Notes under the pieces: model-generated | The model's input: the letters and a program-made list of their open reading frames with translations, nothing else | Databases searched by the model: none | Told to the model about the DNA's origin: nothing | In this document: positions 26,386-33,931 of the stretch, piece after piece | How the letters are laid out: each line of letters starts with the position of its first letter | Numbering within the stretch: the stretch's first letter is position 1 | Source: Ruminococcus sp. UBA3665 | GTDB lineage: Bacteria; Bacillota; Clostridia; Oscillospirales; Ruminococcaceae | Length of the DNA: 64,000 nucleotides | Reading direction: 5' to 3' | NCBI GenBank assembly: GCA_002373165.1 | Contig: DFJS01000067.1 | Location: 1 to 64,000 of the forward strand | Position numbers and translations under genes: made by a program

Positions 26386-26414
26386 ATTATAACACTTCTG
26401 TTTCCGGATGTCAA
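26386..26414 (-). promoter_or_regulatory. Promoter of the por operon
   Basis: Minus strand TTGACA (26414-26409), 17-bp spacer, TATAAT (26391-26386), a perfect consensus. It is flanked by AGATTAATA (26370-26378) and its exact inverse TATTAATCT (26428-26436), possible regulator sites. Confidence 0.8.
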
Positions 26415-26520
26415 TATCTATAACCTATTAATCTGATATATTTGATAAGTTTGTGAGAAAGATAAAAATTCCGGATTTTTTTCAGCATAAAAACGTGAAT
26501 TTTTACAGATGTTTTTCTAC

Positions 26521-26549
26521 TTGAAAACATACTAAACCTATGTTATAAT
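26521..26549 (+). promoter_or_regulatory. Promoter of the Rrf2 regulator
   Basis: TTGAAA (26521-26526), 17-bp spacer, TATAAT (26544-26549). The spacer holds ACATA-N7-TATGT (26527-26543). Confidence 0.8.
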
Positions 26550-26552
26550 AAT

Positions 26553-26567
26553 AAATATAGTATATTT
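26553..26567. promoter_or_regulatory. Palindromic operator at the Rrf2 gene start site
   Basis: AAATATA-G-TATATTT, a perfect 7-1-7 palindrome over the predicted transcription start. Position suggests autoregulation by the Rrf2 protein. Confidence 0.5.
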
Positions 26568-26597
26568 TCACATTCTAACAGAAAGGAAGTTGCTTTT

Positions 26598-27035
26598 ATG
26601 AAAATTTCGACCAAAGGCCGCTATGCCCTGCGAATGCTTCTGGATTTGTCTCTGCATCAGGAGGAAGGTTTTATTTCGCTGAAAGAAATTGCCGAACGCC
26701 AGCAGATTTCTAAAAAATATCTGGAACAGATTGTTCCCATGCTGAACAAAGGCGGCATTCTGCGCACAAACCGCGGAAACAAAGGCGGCTATATGCTCGC
26801 CCGTCCTGCCAATTCGCTGACCGTCGGCGATGTGCTCCGTGCTACAGAGGGCAGTCTTGCGCCTGTTGCCTGTCTGGAATATGAAGTCAATGACTGTCCC
26901 CGCGTTGACGAATGCGCTACGCTCTACGTATGGGAGGGACTTTACAAGGCTGTTCATGAATATCTGGACAGCATTACGCTCCAGGATATTCTGAATCATA
27001 ATGCCGGTGTGGACGGCAATGATTACTGCATCTGA
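26598..27035 (+). CDS. Rrf2-family transcriptional regulator (IscR-like)
   Basis: 145 residues. The winged helix opens with MKISTKGRYALRMLLDLS and has KEIAERQQISKKYLEQI as recognition helix; RGNKGGYMLARP is the wing. Three cysteines in CLEYEVNDCPRVDEC are placed like the cluster ligands of IscR, so it may sense iron-sulfur supply, oxygen or redox. It faces the por operon, which encodes iron-sulfur enzymes, and is a candidate regulator of it (inference). AGAAAGGAAG precedes the ATG. Confidence 0.92.
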   Translation: MKISTKGRYALRMLLDLSLHQEEGFISLKEIAERQQISKKYLEQIVPMLNKGGILRTNRGNKGGYMLARPANSLTVGDVLRATEGSLAPVACLEYEVNDCPRVDECATLYVWEGLYKAVHEYLDSITLQDILNHNAGVDGNDYCI

Positions 27036-27046
27036 AAATACAGAAA

Positions 27047-27077
27047 GGAGACAGCAGATTGGCTGTCTCCTGATTTT
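27047..27077. terminator. Bidirectional terminator between rrf2 and lysC
   Basis: Perfect 9-bp stem GGAGACAGC/GCTGTCTCC with T-rich tails on both strands. Confidence 0.75.
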
Positions 27078-27094
27078 TATGCTTTTTTCCGGAA

Positions 27095-28423
27095 TTATAC
27101 CAGTGTGGAGGCAACAAAGGCATCGTAAATGCATCTGATTGCCTGATGCAGGTCATGTTCGTTCACGCCGACAATGACATTCAGTTCGCTGGAACCCTGG
27201 TCGATCATCTTGACGTTGATTCTTGCATGTGCCAGAGAAGCAAAAATTCTTGCGGCAGTGCCTCTTGTTTTTCTCATGCCGCGGCCGACCACTGCCAGCA
27301 GAGCAATATCCGGTTCGATTTCCAGACTGTCCGGCTCTACAGCCTTGCGCAGTTCGGAAAGAAGCTGATCTTCCTTGCCCTTGAGAGCATCCGCATCCGC
27401 AATGATGCTGAGTGTATCAATGCCGGAAGGCATATGCTCTACCGGAATGCCCATATCAGCAAATACATTGAGTACATCGCGGACAAAGCCGACTTCGCTG
27501 TTCATCATGGCTTTTTCCATATTGACGGCACAGAAGCCCTTCTTTCCGGCAATGCCTGTGATGGTTCTGATGCTGACTTCTTCGGCATTATCATCAGCGA
27601 TAATCATTGTGCCGGGGTCTTCCGGCTTGTTGGTATTCTTGATATTAATCGGAATGCCGACAGTTCTTACAGGGAAAATAGCATCTTCATGCAGAACAGA
27701 AAAGCCCATATAAGAAAGTTCTCTTAATTCTCTGTAAGTGATGACCGGAATTACAACCGGACTGTCCACAACTCTGGGGTCGGCAACCAGTACGCCGGAA
27801 ACATCCGTCCAGTTTTCGTATACCGATGCATGGAGTGCTCTTGCAACCAGAGAACCTGTGACATCCGAACCGCCGCGCGAGAACGTTCTGACAACGCCGC
27901 TGAGAGATTTTCCATAAAAGCCGGGAATCACAGCATTTTGGGAATCTTTCAGGCGTTCGCGGAGTTTGGCTCTGGTTTCTCTGCGGAGCATTACGCCTTC
28001 ATCGCTGAAGACAATCACATCTGCGGCATCGATGAATTCAAATCCCAGATAAGCGGCGATAATTTTTCCGTTGAGGAATTCTCCGCGGCTGGCGGCGTAT
28101 TCTTTTCCGGCAGTGGCAAGATGGCTTTTGATATCAGCGAATTCTTTTTCCAGAGAAAAATTCATTCCCAGCCCGGAAATGATATCATTATAACGCTGTT
28201 CGATATTTTTGAAATCCTGCTCGAAATTTTCGCCGAGGCTGGCTTTTTCGTAGCAGGCATAGAGCATATCGGTTACTTTGATATCTTCTTTAAAGCGTTT
28301 GCCGGGAGCGGAGGGAACGACAAAGCGGCGTTCGGGGTCTGATTTTATAATATCAGCGGCTTTCTGGATTTGTCCAGCATCTGCAAGGCTGCTGCCGCCG
28401 AACTTGACAACTTTAACACTCAT
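27095..28423 (-). CDS. lysC: Aspartate kinase
   Basis: Phosphorylates aspartate, the first step to lysine, threonine, methionine and diaminopimelate. 442 residues. KFGGSSLADA (residues 7-16) is the kinase signature; GGSDVTGSLVARAL and YENWTDVSGV follow. Two ACT domains make the C-terminus (GFCAVNMEKAMMNSEVGFV, later LAVVGRGMRKTRGTAARIF), the usual site of amino-acid feedback. It resembles the single-chain clostridial type rather than one with an internal beta start. Single gene. Confidence 0.95.
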   Translation of the reverse strand: MSVKVVKFGGSSLADAGQIQKAADIIKSDPERRFVVPSAPGKRFKEDIKVTDMLYACYEKASLGENFEQDFKNIEQRYNDIISGLGMNFSLEKEFADIKSHLATAGKEYAASRGEFLNGKIIAAYLGFEFIDAADVIVFSDEGVMLRRETRAKLRERLKDSQNAVIPGFYGKSLSGVVRTFSRGGSDVTGSLVARALHASVYENWTDVSGVLVADPRVVDSPVVIPVITYRELRELSYMGFSVLHEDAIFPVRTVGIPINIKNTNKPEDPGTMIIADDNAEEVSIRTITGIAGKKGFCAVNMEKAMMNSEVGFVRDVLNVFADMGIPVEHMPSGIDTLSIIADADALKGKEDQLLSELRKAVEPDSLEIEPDIALLAVVGRGMRKTRGTAARIFASLAHARINVKMIDQGSSELNVIVGVNEHDLHQAIRCIYDAFVASTLV

Positions 28424-28462
28424 GATAAAAAAATCCTTTCTTGCATGTATAATATACTATTA

Positions 28463-28491
28463 ATTATATGCGATTTTGTCAGAAAAATCAA
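28463..28491 (-). promoter_or_regulatory. Promoter of lysC
   Basis: Minus strand TTGATT (28491-28486), 17-bp spacer, TATAAT (28468-28463). The leader is only about 35 bases, too short for a lysine riboswitch. Confidence 0.7.
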
Positions 28492-28569
28492 TTGGAAATC
28501 ACGACAAATTTTACAGATGAAAAAATGATTTTTTGTCGAATACTACTGTATTTGCTGCAAGGACAGTTT

Positions 28570-28965
28570 TTATTTATCCTGATTTTCCAGGAGCATTTCA
28601 ACCAGCTGTTCCACCCGGCCTTTGCCGCGTTCGGTCAGATTTCTGTACTGTTCAATAAGATGCAGTTCGTCATAAGTGAACAAATCCGTTGGGAATTCTT
28701 CTTTTTCGGAAATGCCGTTTTTTAATCTTTGCTGTCTGACTCTGTCACTGACGAATTTTTCTTTGATATTGCTTCTTCCGGCGAGATAGTCCAGATTCAC
28801 CTCATAAAAATCTGCAAGAGTCACTGCAAAATCCAGAGGGACAGAATGTTTTCCATACTCATAATAAGTATATGTGCTTTTATTGATGAATAATTTCTGA
28901 CATAATTCTTCCTGTGTTAAATCGCGGTCTTCCCTTAAATCTTTGATTCTTTGATAATGTTCCAT
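28570..28965 (-). CDS. XRE-family transcriptional regulator
   Basis: 131 residues. The N-terminal helix-turn-helix (LREDRDLTQEELCQKLFINK, then STYTYYEYGKHSVPLDFAVTLADFY) is a Cro/CI-type domain. Residues 70-131 form a helical, possibly dimerising tail. AAAAAGGTG precedes the ATG. It is divergent from a 66-residue protein across three matching operators, and its likely -10 region overlaps the first operator, which points to autoregulation. Confidence 0.9.
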   Translation of the reverse strand: MEHYQRIKDLREDRDLTQEELCQKLFINKSTYTYYEYGKHSVPLDFAVTLADFYEVNLDYLAGRSNIKEKFVSDRVRQQRLKNGISEKEEFPTDLFTYDELHLIEQYRNLTERGKGRVEQLVEMLLENQDK

Positions 28966-29005
28966 AAAACAATCACCTTTTTAATTCAGATACTTCATTA
29001 AAAAA

Positions 29006-29080
29006 ATACCATAAATATGGTATTTATCTTGACAATACTCCATTATTGTGGTATACTTTATCAAGTACCCACAATAGTGG
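29006..29080. promoter_or_regulatory. Three CCA-N6-TGG operators in the XRE divergent region
   Basis: CCATAAATATGG (29009-29020, extended to an 18-base perfect palindrome 29006-29023), CCATTATTGTGG (29040-29051) and CCACAATAGTGG (29069-29080). Centres are 31 and 29 bases apart, about three helix turns. Operator 1 lies upstream of the rightward -35, operator 2 fills its spacer to the -10, operator 3 follows the start point. Confidence 0.75.
29029..29057 (+). promoter_or_regulatory. Promoter of the 66-residue protein
   Basis: TTGACA (29029-29034), 17-bp spacer, TATACT (29052-29057), with operator 2 covering the spacer's right half. Confidence 0.78.
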
Positions 29081-29111
29081 CTGACATTAATCAAAAAGGA
29101 GCAGTTATTTT

Positions 29112-29312
29112 ATGGTACCTTATGAACATCTTTATTATTCACTTTTTAATGATATTTCTGATTTGATTCAGGAAATGAAAACAAAATCCTTCTCACAGAA
29201 AGCTTCAATTTCTGCTTTGGAACAGATTCAAAAAGATTCCGAAGAACGCTTTCTAAGCTCTTCCGAACAGCATGACTTGAATCATCAGATTACGGTTCAT
29301 CATCGCAGATAA
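29112..29312 (+). CDS. Small protein under XRE control, unknown function
   Basis: 66 residues from ATG 29112 (AAAAAGGAGCAG upstream). Polar, helical, Ser/Gln/Glu-rich, with a short aromatic start (PYEHLYYSLF) and a His-rich end (HQITVHHRR). No signal peptide or membrane segment. Promoter, ribosome site and terminator all fit, so it is a real gene. The context suggests the target of the adjacent regulator, as in phage-like or small regulatory switches. Family not recognised. Confidence 0.7.
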   Translation: MVPYEHLYYSLFNDISDLIQEMKTKSFSQKASISALEQIQKDSEERFLSSSEQHDLNHQITVHHRR

Positions 29313-29314
29313 GC

Positions 29315-29345
29315 AAATCCCCGGTCCTGGCCGGGGATTTCTTTT
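29315..29345 (+). terminator. Terminator of the 66-residue protein gene
   Basis: Perfect 10-bp stem AAATCCCCGG/CCGGGGATTT followed by CTTTT. Confidence 0.8.
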
Positions 29346-29394
29346 ACAGTTCTGTAATAGATTTTTATGATAACTGATTATTGCATTTACATAT

Positions 29395-29423
29395 TTGACA
29401 GATAGGTTTTGTGGGTGTATAAT
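29395..29423 (+). promoter_or_regulatory. Promoter of the ABC transporter operon
   Basis: TTGACA (29395-29400), 17-bp spacer, TATAAT (29418-29423), perfect consensus. The leader to the first large gene is about 125 bases. Confidence 0.8.
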
Positions 29424-29471
29424 AATAACAGAAATAAACAAAAAATAAATCGCAGAAAGGAAGCGTATTTC

Positions 29472-29495
29472 ATGCGCCGGAGTAAACGAATGTGA
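29472..29495 (+). CDS. Possible 7-residue leader peptide MRRSKRM
   Basis: ATG 29472 to TGA 29495, behind AAAGGAAG (29455-29462). A hairpin GAACTG/CAGTTC (29494-29510) begins at its stop codon. This layout fits translation-dependent control of the transporter operon; it is not proven to be translated. Confidence 0.4.
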   Translation: MRRSKRM

Positions 29496-29555
29496 ACTGA
29501 ACAGCAGTTCCATCCATTTTATGAGCAACAGATAAGAAAGGATTTGTGATTTTTT

Positions 29556-30773
29556 ATGAAATATAATAAATTAGCCCTCAGTGCTCTCGCACTGGCATTA
29601 CTGACATCGTTCGCCGCCTGCGGCAATACTACCGAAGCCGTCAACAGCACAGCCGATACTTCCGCCCCGGCAGCCGCTGCCGAAGCCGTCACAGAAACAG
29701 AAGACTGCTGCAAGGATTCTGAAAAAGACTGCTGCAAAGATAATTCCGTCGCTGACTGCTGCGGTTCTGCCGAAGAAATTCTTTCCGCTTCCGGCGAACT
29801 CGAAAAAACTACTTTTGAATTAGGCCATCTGAACTCTACGGCGCATCTGCTGGCATTTGTCGCCAAAGAGGAGGGCTTTTTTGCAGAACAGGGACTGGAT
29901 GTCACTCTCACACAGTTTTCCAGTGCCGGCGAACTCGCAACCGGACTGGAATCCGGAAAGCTGGATGCCGCATTTATCGGCTCTGTGCCGTCGCTGACTT
30001 TCCAGAGTCAGGGACATGACCTGACAATTTTCGGCGGCGCAATGACCAACGGCCACGGCTATGTCATCAAGTCGCAGTATACCGAAGGCCTTGACAGCTG
30101 GGACATCAGCATTCTGAAAGGCCGGAATGTTGCCTCTGTAAAGAACAGCGTACAGGATGCCGAACTCCAGATTCTGCTTAAGAATGCACATATTGAAATC
30201 GGCGAAGGCGAAGATCAGGTCAATATTGTTTATTTTGACAGTCAGAAAGATGCCTATGCGGCTCTTGCGAATGCAACGATTGATGCGGCCTCGGTATATT
30301 CGCCCTATGCATCACTGGCCGCAAGTCAGGGATATGAAATCGTCTACAGATGCTCGGAAGAACCGGCACTGGAGAATCAGCCCTGCTGCCGTCAGGTTGC
30401 CTATACAGAAAATCTGAATCAGAATCCCAATACATTCAAGGCATTTGAAAAAGCTCTGATTCAGGCCTACAAATTCTCACAGGAAAATCAGGAAAAGACA
30501 ATCCAGGATGTCAAAGTATATATCGATATTGATGAAGAATTTATCAGAACCGAGGTTTACGGCGGTTATGGCGCATCCAATCCGGATCCGGACAAACTGG
30601 GCACAGCAGCCCTGAAAGATTCCATTGTAGAACTTGGCTATACAGAAGACTATGACATCGACAGCCTGTATAATACTGACATTTATAAAAATGCTCTGGC
30701 CGAAATTTTAGCCGAAAATCCTGATGATGCAGTTTATCTTGAATTACAGGAGCATTTCAATGAGTACGAATAA
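29556..30773 (+). CDS. NitT/TauT-type ABC substrate-binding lipoprotein with Cys-pair segment
   Basis: 405 residues. Lipoprotein signal with lipobox SFAAC (Cys22). Residues about 43-75 hold three CC pairs in DCCKD-type repeats, an unusual linker that could bind a soft metal. The rest is a type-2 periplasmic-binding fold of the SsuA/TauA/NMT1 family: ELGHLNSTAHLLAFVAKEEG, FFAEQGLDVTL, GKLDAAFIGSVP and ATIDAASVYSPYA. A further CC pair sits in ENQPCCRQVAY. In this family the ligand is often a sulfonate, nitrate, pyrimidine or thiamine precursor; here it is unknown. AGAAAGGA precedes the ATG. First gene of a three-gene transporter operon. Confidence 0.88.
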   Translation: MKYNKLALSALALALLTSFAACGNTTEAVNSTADTSAPAAAAEAVTETEDCCKDSEKDCCKDNSVADCCGSAEEILSASGELEKTTFELGHLNSTAHLLAFVAKEEGFFAEQGLDVTLTQFSSAGELATGLESGKLDAAFIGSVPSLTFQSQGHDLTIFGGAMTNGHGYVIKSQYTEGLDSWDISILKGRNVASVKNSVQDAELQILLKNAHIEIGEGEDQVNIVYFDSQKDAYAALANATIDAASVYSPYASLAASQGYEIVYRCSEEPALENQPCCRQVAYTENLNQNPNTFKAFEKALIQAYKFSQENQEKTIQDVKVYIDIDEEFIRTEVYGGYGASNPDPDKLGTAALKDSIVELGYTEDYDIDSLYNTDIYKNALAEILAENPDDAVYLELQEHFNEYE

Positions 30774-31584
30774 AATAGAAATTAAAAATCTGACCGTACA
30801 CTATACGGAGAAAAATAAAAAATTCACAGCACTGCACGATGTAAATTTTACTGTGAATCAAGGAGAATTTGTCAGTATTGTGGGAGCATCGGGCTGTGGA
30901 AAGTCTACTTTGCTGAGTGTGCTGGAAGGCATCTATCGGGAATTCGACGGCGAAATCCTGATAGACGGCCAGCCGCTGGAAGGAACAGGAAAGGAACGCG
31001 GCGTTGTGTTCCAGCATTATTCGCTGTTTCCGTGGATGACAACCCGGAAAAATATTGCCTTCGGCATCAAGCAGGTCAGAAAGAATCTTTCCAAAGCGGA
31101 ACGTCTGCAAATTGCAGATGAATTTCTGGAGAAAGTAGGTCTGGGAGATTTCGGAAACAAATATCCGTCACAGCTTTCCGGCGGTATGCAGCAGAGAGCG
31201 GCCATCGCCCGCGCATTGGCTATGGATACGGATATTCTGCTGATGGATGAACCGTTCAGCGCAATCGACCCGAAAAACAGAGTGATTCTTCAGGAATTAT
31301 TATTAAAACTCTGGGAAGGCACAGGCGAAACTGCCGAAACAAGAAAAACAGTAGTATTCGTCACACATGACATCGACGAGGCGATTTTATTATCTGACAG
31401 AATTGTTGTGCTGACTTCACATCCGGGAACTGTTTCTGAAATTGTCCGTGTTCCGTTTGCACGTCCGCGCAGCCGCGGAGAACTGGTGCAGACTCTGGAA
31501 TATAATCAGTTCCGCAATAAAATCCTGAGTTTATTTTATGATGATATTACCAGCAAAATCGGCGGCGAGGAGGTCGTTTTATGA
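30760..31584 (+). CDS. ABC transporter ATPase (SsuB/TauB-like)
   Basis: 274 residues from ATG 30760 (AGGAG upstream), overlapping the binding-protein gene by 14 bases. Walker A GASGCGKST, Q-loop VFQHYSLFPWMT, signature LSGGMQQRAAIARAL and Walker B ILLMDEPFSAID are complete. It powers import together with the next gene. Confidence 0.94.
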   Translation: MSTNKIEIKNLTVHYTEKNKKFTALHDVNFTVNQGEFVSIVGASGCGKSTLLSVLEGIYREFDGEILIDGQPLEGTGKERGVVFQHYSLFPWMTTRKNIAFGIKQVRKNLSKAERLQIADEFLEKVGLGDFGNKYPSQLSGGMQQRAAIARALAMDTDILLMDEPFSAIDPKNRVILQELLLKLWEGTGETAETRKTVVFVTHDIDEAILLSDRIVVLTSHPGTVSEIVRVPFARPRSRGELVQTLEYNQFRNKILSLFYDDITSKIGGEEVVL

Positions 31585-32504
31585 AAACCGGAATTCAAAA
31601 TTATATTTTTCGTCTGACGCACCTGTTATTTATTGCTTTGATTGCCGTGCAGTTTCTGCCGGATCGGGCAAGCGGCGAAAATTATGCTAATTATCTGATC
31701 GGCTTTGCCGTCGCCGCAGAAGTTCTGACTCTGGCACTGACGGCTTTCATCCGGAAACCGGAAAACAGAAATTTATTTTTAGATATCGTCGGATTTATCT
31801 ATGCATTTCTGATTTTATGGACACTGGCGACTTCTAAGCTAAATCTGCTGAATCCGTCACTGTTTCCGCCGTTCGGGAAGATTCTGGCGCAGTTCGGCGA
31901 GGACTGGCAGAAAATTCTGATTAATATCCGCAGTTCTGTAGGAATTATTTTGCAGGGATTTCTGCTGGCATGTGCGGCAGCGGTTCCGCTGGGCTTATTC
32001 CTGGGCTGGGCAGCAAGAGCCGGCAATGCCGCCACTTATCTGAGTAAATTTTTCAGCTCGATTCCGCCGATTGTATATATTCCTTACGGAATTGCCCTTC
32101 TGCCGACGTTCCGGAGCGTATCAGTTTTTGTCATCTTTCTTGCATCTTTCTGGCCTGTTTTTGCCGGAACTATGAGCGGTGTCCTCAATGTTGACAAGCG
32201 CATTATGGATTCGGCAAGAGTGCTGAACGTCAGCAAACCGGAATTATTATTCCAGGTAATTCTTCCGGCATCGCTTCCGCAGATTTTCCTGGGATGCAAT
32301 CAGGGATTGAGTGTCAGCTTCATTCTGCTGACTTCTGCCGAAATGATCGGTGCACGTGACGGCATGGGCTATTATGTGAAATACTATTCCGATTTCGGCG
32401 ACTATACCAGAACCATTACCGGACTGCTTGTGATTGGCATTGTAGTCATCGGCGTGACATTTCTGTTTAATTTATTCCAGAAGCGTCTTCTAAAATGGAG
32501 ATAA
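31581..32504 (+). CDS. ABC transporter permease (SsuC/TauC-like)
   Basis: 307 residues. About eight hydrophobic segments, two or three more than the minimal family, at the N-terminus. The BPD-type region runs from SSVGIILQGFLLACAAAVPLGL to the EAA-like loop NVDKRIMDSARVLNVSKPELL. Overlaps the ATPase gene by ATGA. Ends the operon. Confidence 0.93.
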   Translation: MKTGIQNYIFRLTHLLFIALIAVQFLPDRASGENYANYLIGFAVAAEVLTLALTAFIRKPENRNLFLDIVGFIYAFLILWTLATSKLNLLNPSLFPPFGKILAQFGEDWQKILINIRSSVGIILQGFLLACAAAVPLGLFLGWAARAGNAATYLSKFFSSIPPIVYIPYGIALLPTFRSVSVFVIFLASFWPVFAGTMSGVLNVDKRIMDSARVLNVSKPELLFQVILPASLPQIFLGCNQGLSVSFILLTSAEMIGARDGMGYYVKYYSDFGDYTRTITGLLVIGIVVIGVTFLFNLFQKRLLKWR

Positions 32505-32515
32505 ATATAAAAACA

Positions 32516-32549
32516 AGGCTGTGCAGCACCTCCCTGCACAGCTTTTTTG
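32516..32549 (+). terminator. Terminator of the ABC transporter operon
   Basis: Stem AGGCTGTGCAG/CTGCACAGCTT followed by TTTTTTG. Confidence 0.82.
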
Positions 32550-32565
32550 TCCGGAAAAAATTCAC

Positions 32566-32594
32566 TTGCTTTTTTCCCGGAACTATGCTATACT
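32566..32594 (+). promoter_or_regulatory. Promoter of darA-holB-yaaT
   Basis: TTGCTT (32566-32571), 17-bp spacer ending TATGC, TATACT (32589-32594). Confidence 0.7.
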
Positions 32595-32632
32595 AGAAAA
32601 AGAGACGCTACGAAAGGGGTTTGAACTATTTC

Positions 32633-32950
32633 ATGAAACTTGTATTTGCAATCGTCAACAGCGATGACAGTCAGGCAGTCGGCAAAGCCCTGACAAGTGC
32701 AGGATTCTATGCCACCAAGCTGGCATCAACCGGCGGCTTTCTCAGTGCCGGAAATACCACATTCCTGACCTGCATTGAAGAAGAACGCCTTGATGAATTT
32801 ATCGAAGTCATCCGGCAGAAAAGTCATAAAAGAAAAAAAACCGTCCCGAACAGTACACCCCTCAATTCCGGCATTGAACTGCCTGTAGAAGTGGAAGTAG
32901 GCGGCGCGACTATCTTTGTGACCAATATCGAAAGATTTGAAAAATTATGA
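32633..32950 (+). CDS. darA: Cyclic-di-AMP receptor, PII-like (DarA/PstA)
   Basis: 105 residues from ATG 32633; the family opens with MKL(V/I).AIV. A trimeric PII-like protein that binds cyclic-di-AMP; visible signatures are NSDDSQAVGKALTSAGF, TKLASTGGFLSAGNTT and a C-terminal VEVGGATIFVTNIERF. The flexible B-loop region (KSHKRKKTVPN) is basic. Its placing before holB and yaaT matches Bacillus (yaaQ order), supporting the call. Downstream output unknown in any species. Confidence 0.92.
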   Translation: MKLVFAIVNSDDSQAVGKALTSAGFYATKLASTGGFLSAGNTTFLTCIEEERLDEFIEVIRQKSHKRKKTVPNSTPLNSGIELPVEVEVGGATIFVTNIERFEKL

Positions 32951-33912
32951 AAATCTACGGCAATGACAAAAATCTGGAATTTATACGGAAAATGAAACAG
33001 AACGGGCATCTTCCCCACGCCTGCCTGTTTTACGGCGAACACGGTTCCGGAAGGAAAACACTGGCAAATTATTTTGCCATGACCGTACTCTGTACAGAAC
33101 AGAATGCTCCCTGCGGCGTATGCCGGAACTGTCAGAAAATTCTGCGCGGCGTACATCCGGATCTGATTCCTGTAGAGCATTCCGGAAAAAAACAGGGCTT
33201 TTCCGTCGATACTGTCCGGGAAGTCTGCCGTGATGCCATTGTTGCGCCGAATGACAGCGACAGAAAAATTTATCTTTTCAGCGACTGCGATGCCATTGGC
33301 ATTCCTGCACAGAATACGCTGTTAAAACTCACGGAAGAACCGCCGGAACATGTGCTGTTATTATTCACAGCCGTATCGAAAAGCACGTTTCTGGAAACGA
33401 TGCTTTCCCGTATGGCACAGATTGCCGTGTGCCCGTGCAAACCGGAAGAATGCCGCGAAGCACTGCTTTCTCACGGCTGCACCCCGGAAGAAGCACAGTC
33501 TGCCGTGCAGTCCACGGGCGGCAGAAACATCGGCTTTGCACTGCGCTGGACGGAAGATACTGCTCTTCAGGAAACAATCCGGCAGACTGCCGCGCTGACC
33601 TCTGCCGTAGCGCAAAGAAATCAATATGAAATTTTAAGAATCCTGTCAGAATTTGAAAAAGACCGTTCCCGCACAGAAGAATTTCTGCATCTTCTCATGC
33701 TGCAATTCCGGGATGCCTGTGCTTTGCGGAGCGGAAGTTCTTTTCTGACAGGCTGTGACCGCCGCAGTGCAGAACTGCTTGCACAGATGCTGACGGCATC
33801 ACGGGCAGTCCGGCTTTGCGAAGCTGTTCAGAAAGCTTCCGAAGCTCTTCATGCCAATGTCAGCATAAAACTTGCGCTTGCCTCGCTGGGGGGCAGTCTG
33901 CTGCTGTACTAG
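32947..33912 (+). CDS. holB: DNA polymerase III delta-prime subunit
   Basis: 321 residues. The clamp-loader stator subunit. FYGEHGSGRKTLANYFA is a P-loop variant, and a Cys4 zinc module (CTEQNAPCGVCRNCQ) follows. EEPPEHVLLLF and SRMAQI match the sensor region (SRC is here SRM). ATGA overlap with darA. Ends with TAG. Confidence 0.92.
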   Translation: MKIYGNDKNLEFIRKMKQNGHLPHACLFYGEHGSGRKTLANYFAMTVLCTEQNAPCGVCRNCQKILRGVHPDLIPVEHSGKKQGFSVDTVREVCRDAIVAPNDSDRKIYLFSDCDAIGIPAQNTLLKLTEEPPEHVLLLFTAVSKSTFLETMLSRMAQIAVCPCKPEECREALLSHGCTPEEAQSAVQSTGGRNIGFALRWTEDTALQETIRQTAALTSAVAQRNQYEILRILSEFEKDRSRTEEFLHLLMLQFRDACALRSGSSFLTGCDRRSAELLAQMLTASRAVRLCEAVQKASEALHANVSIKLALASLGGSLLLY

Positions 33913-33931
33913 TCAGAAAGGATTTTTTATT

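Noticed and set aside
28424..28462. Lysine riboswitch before lysC
   Set aside because: The leader is only about 35 bases long; no room for the conserved core.
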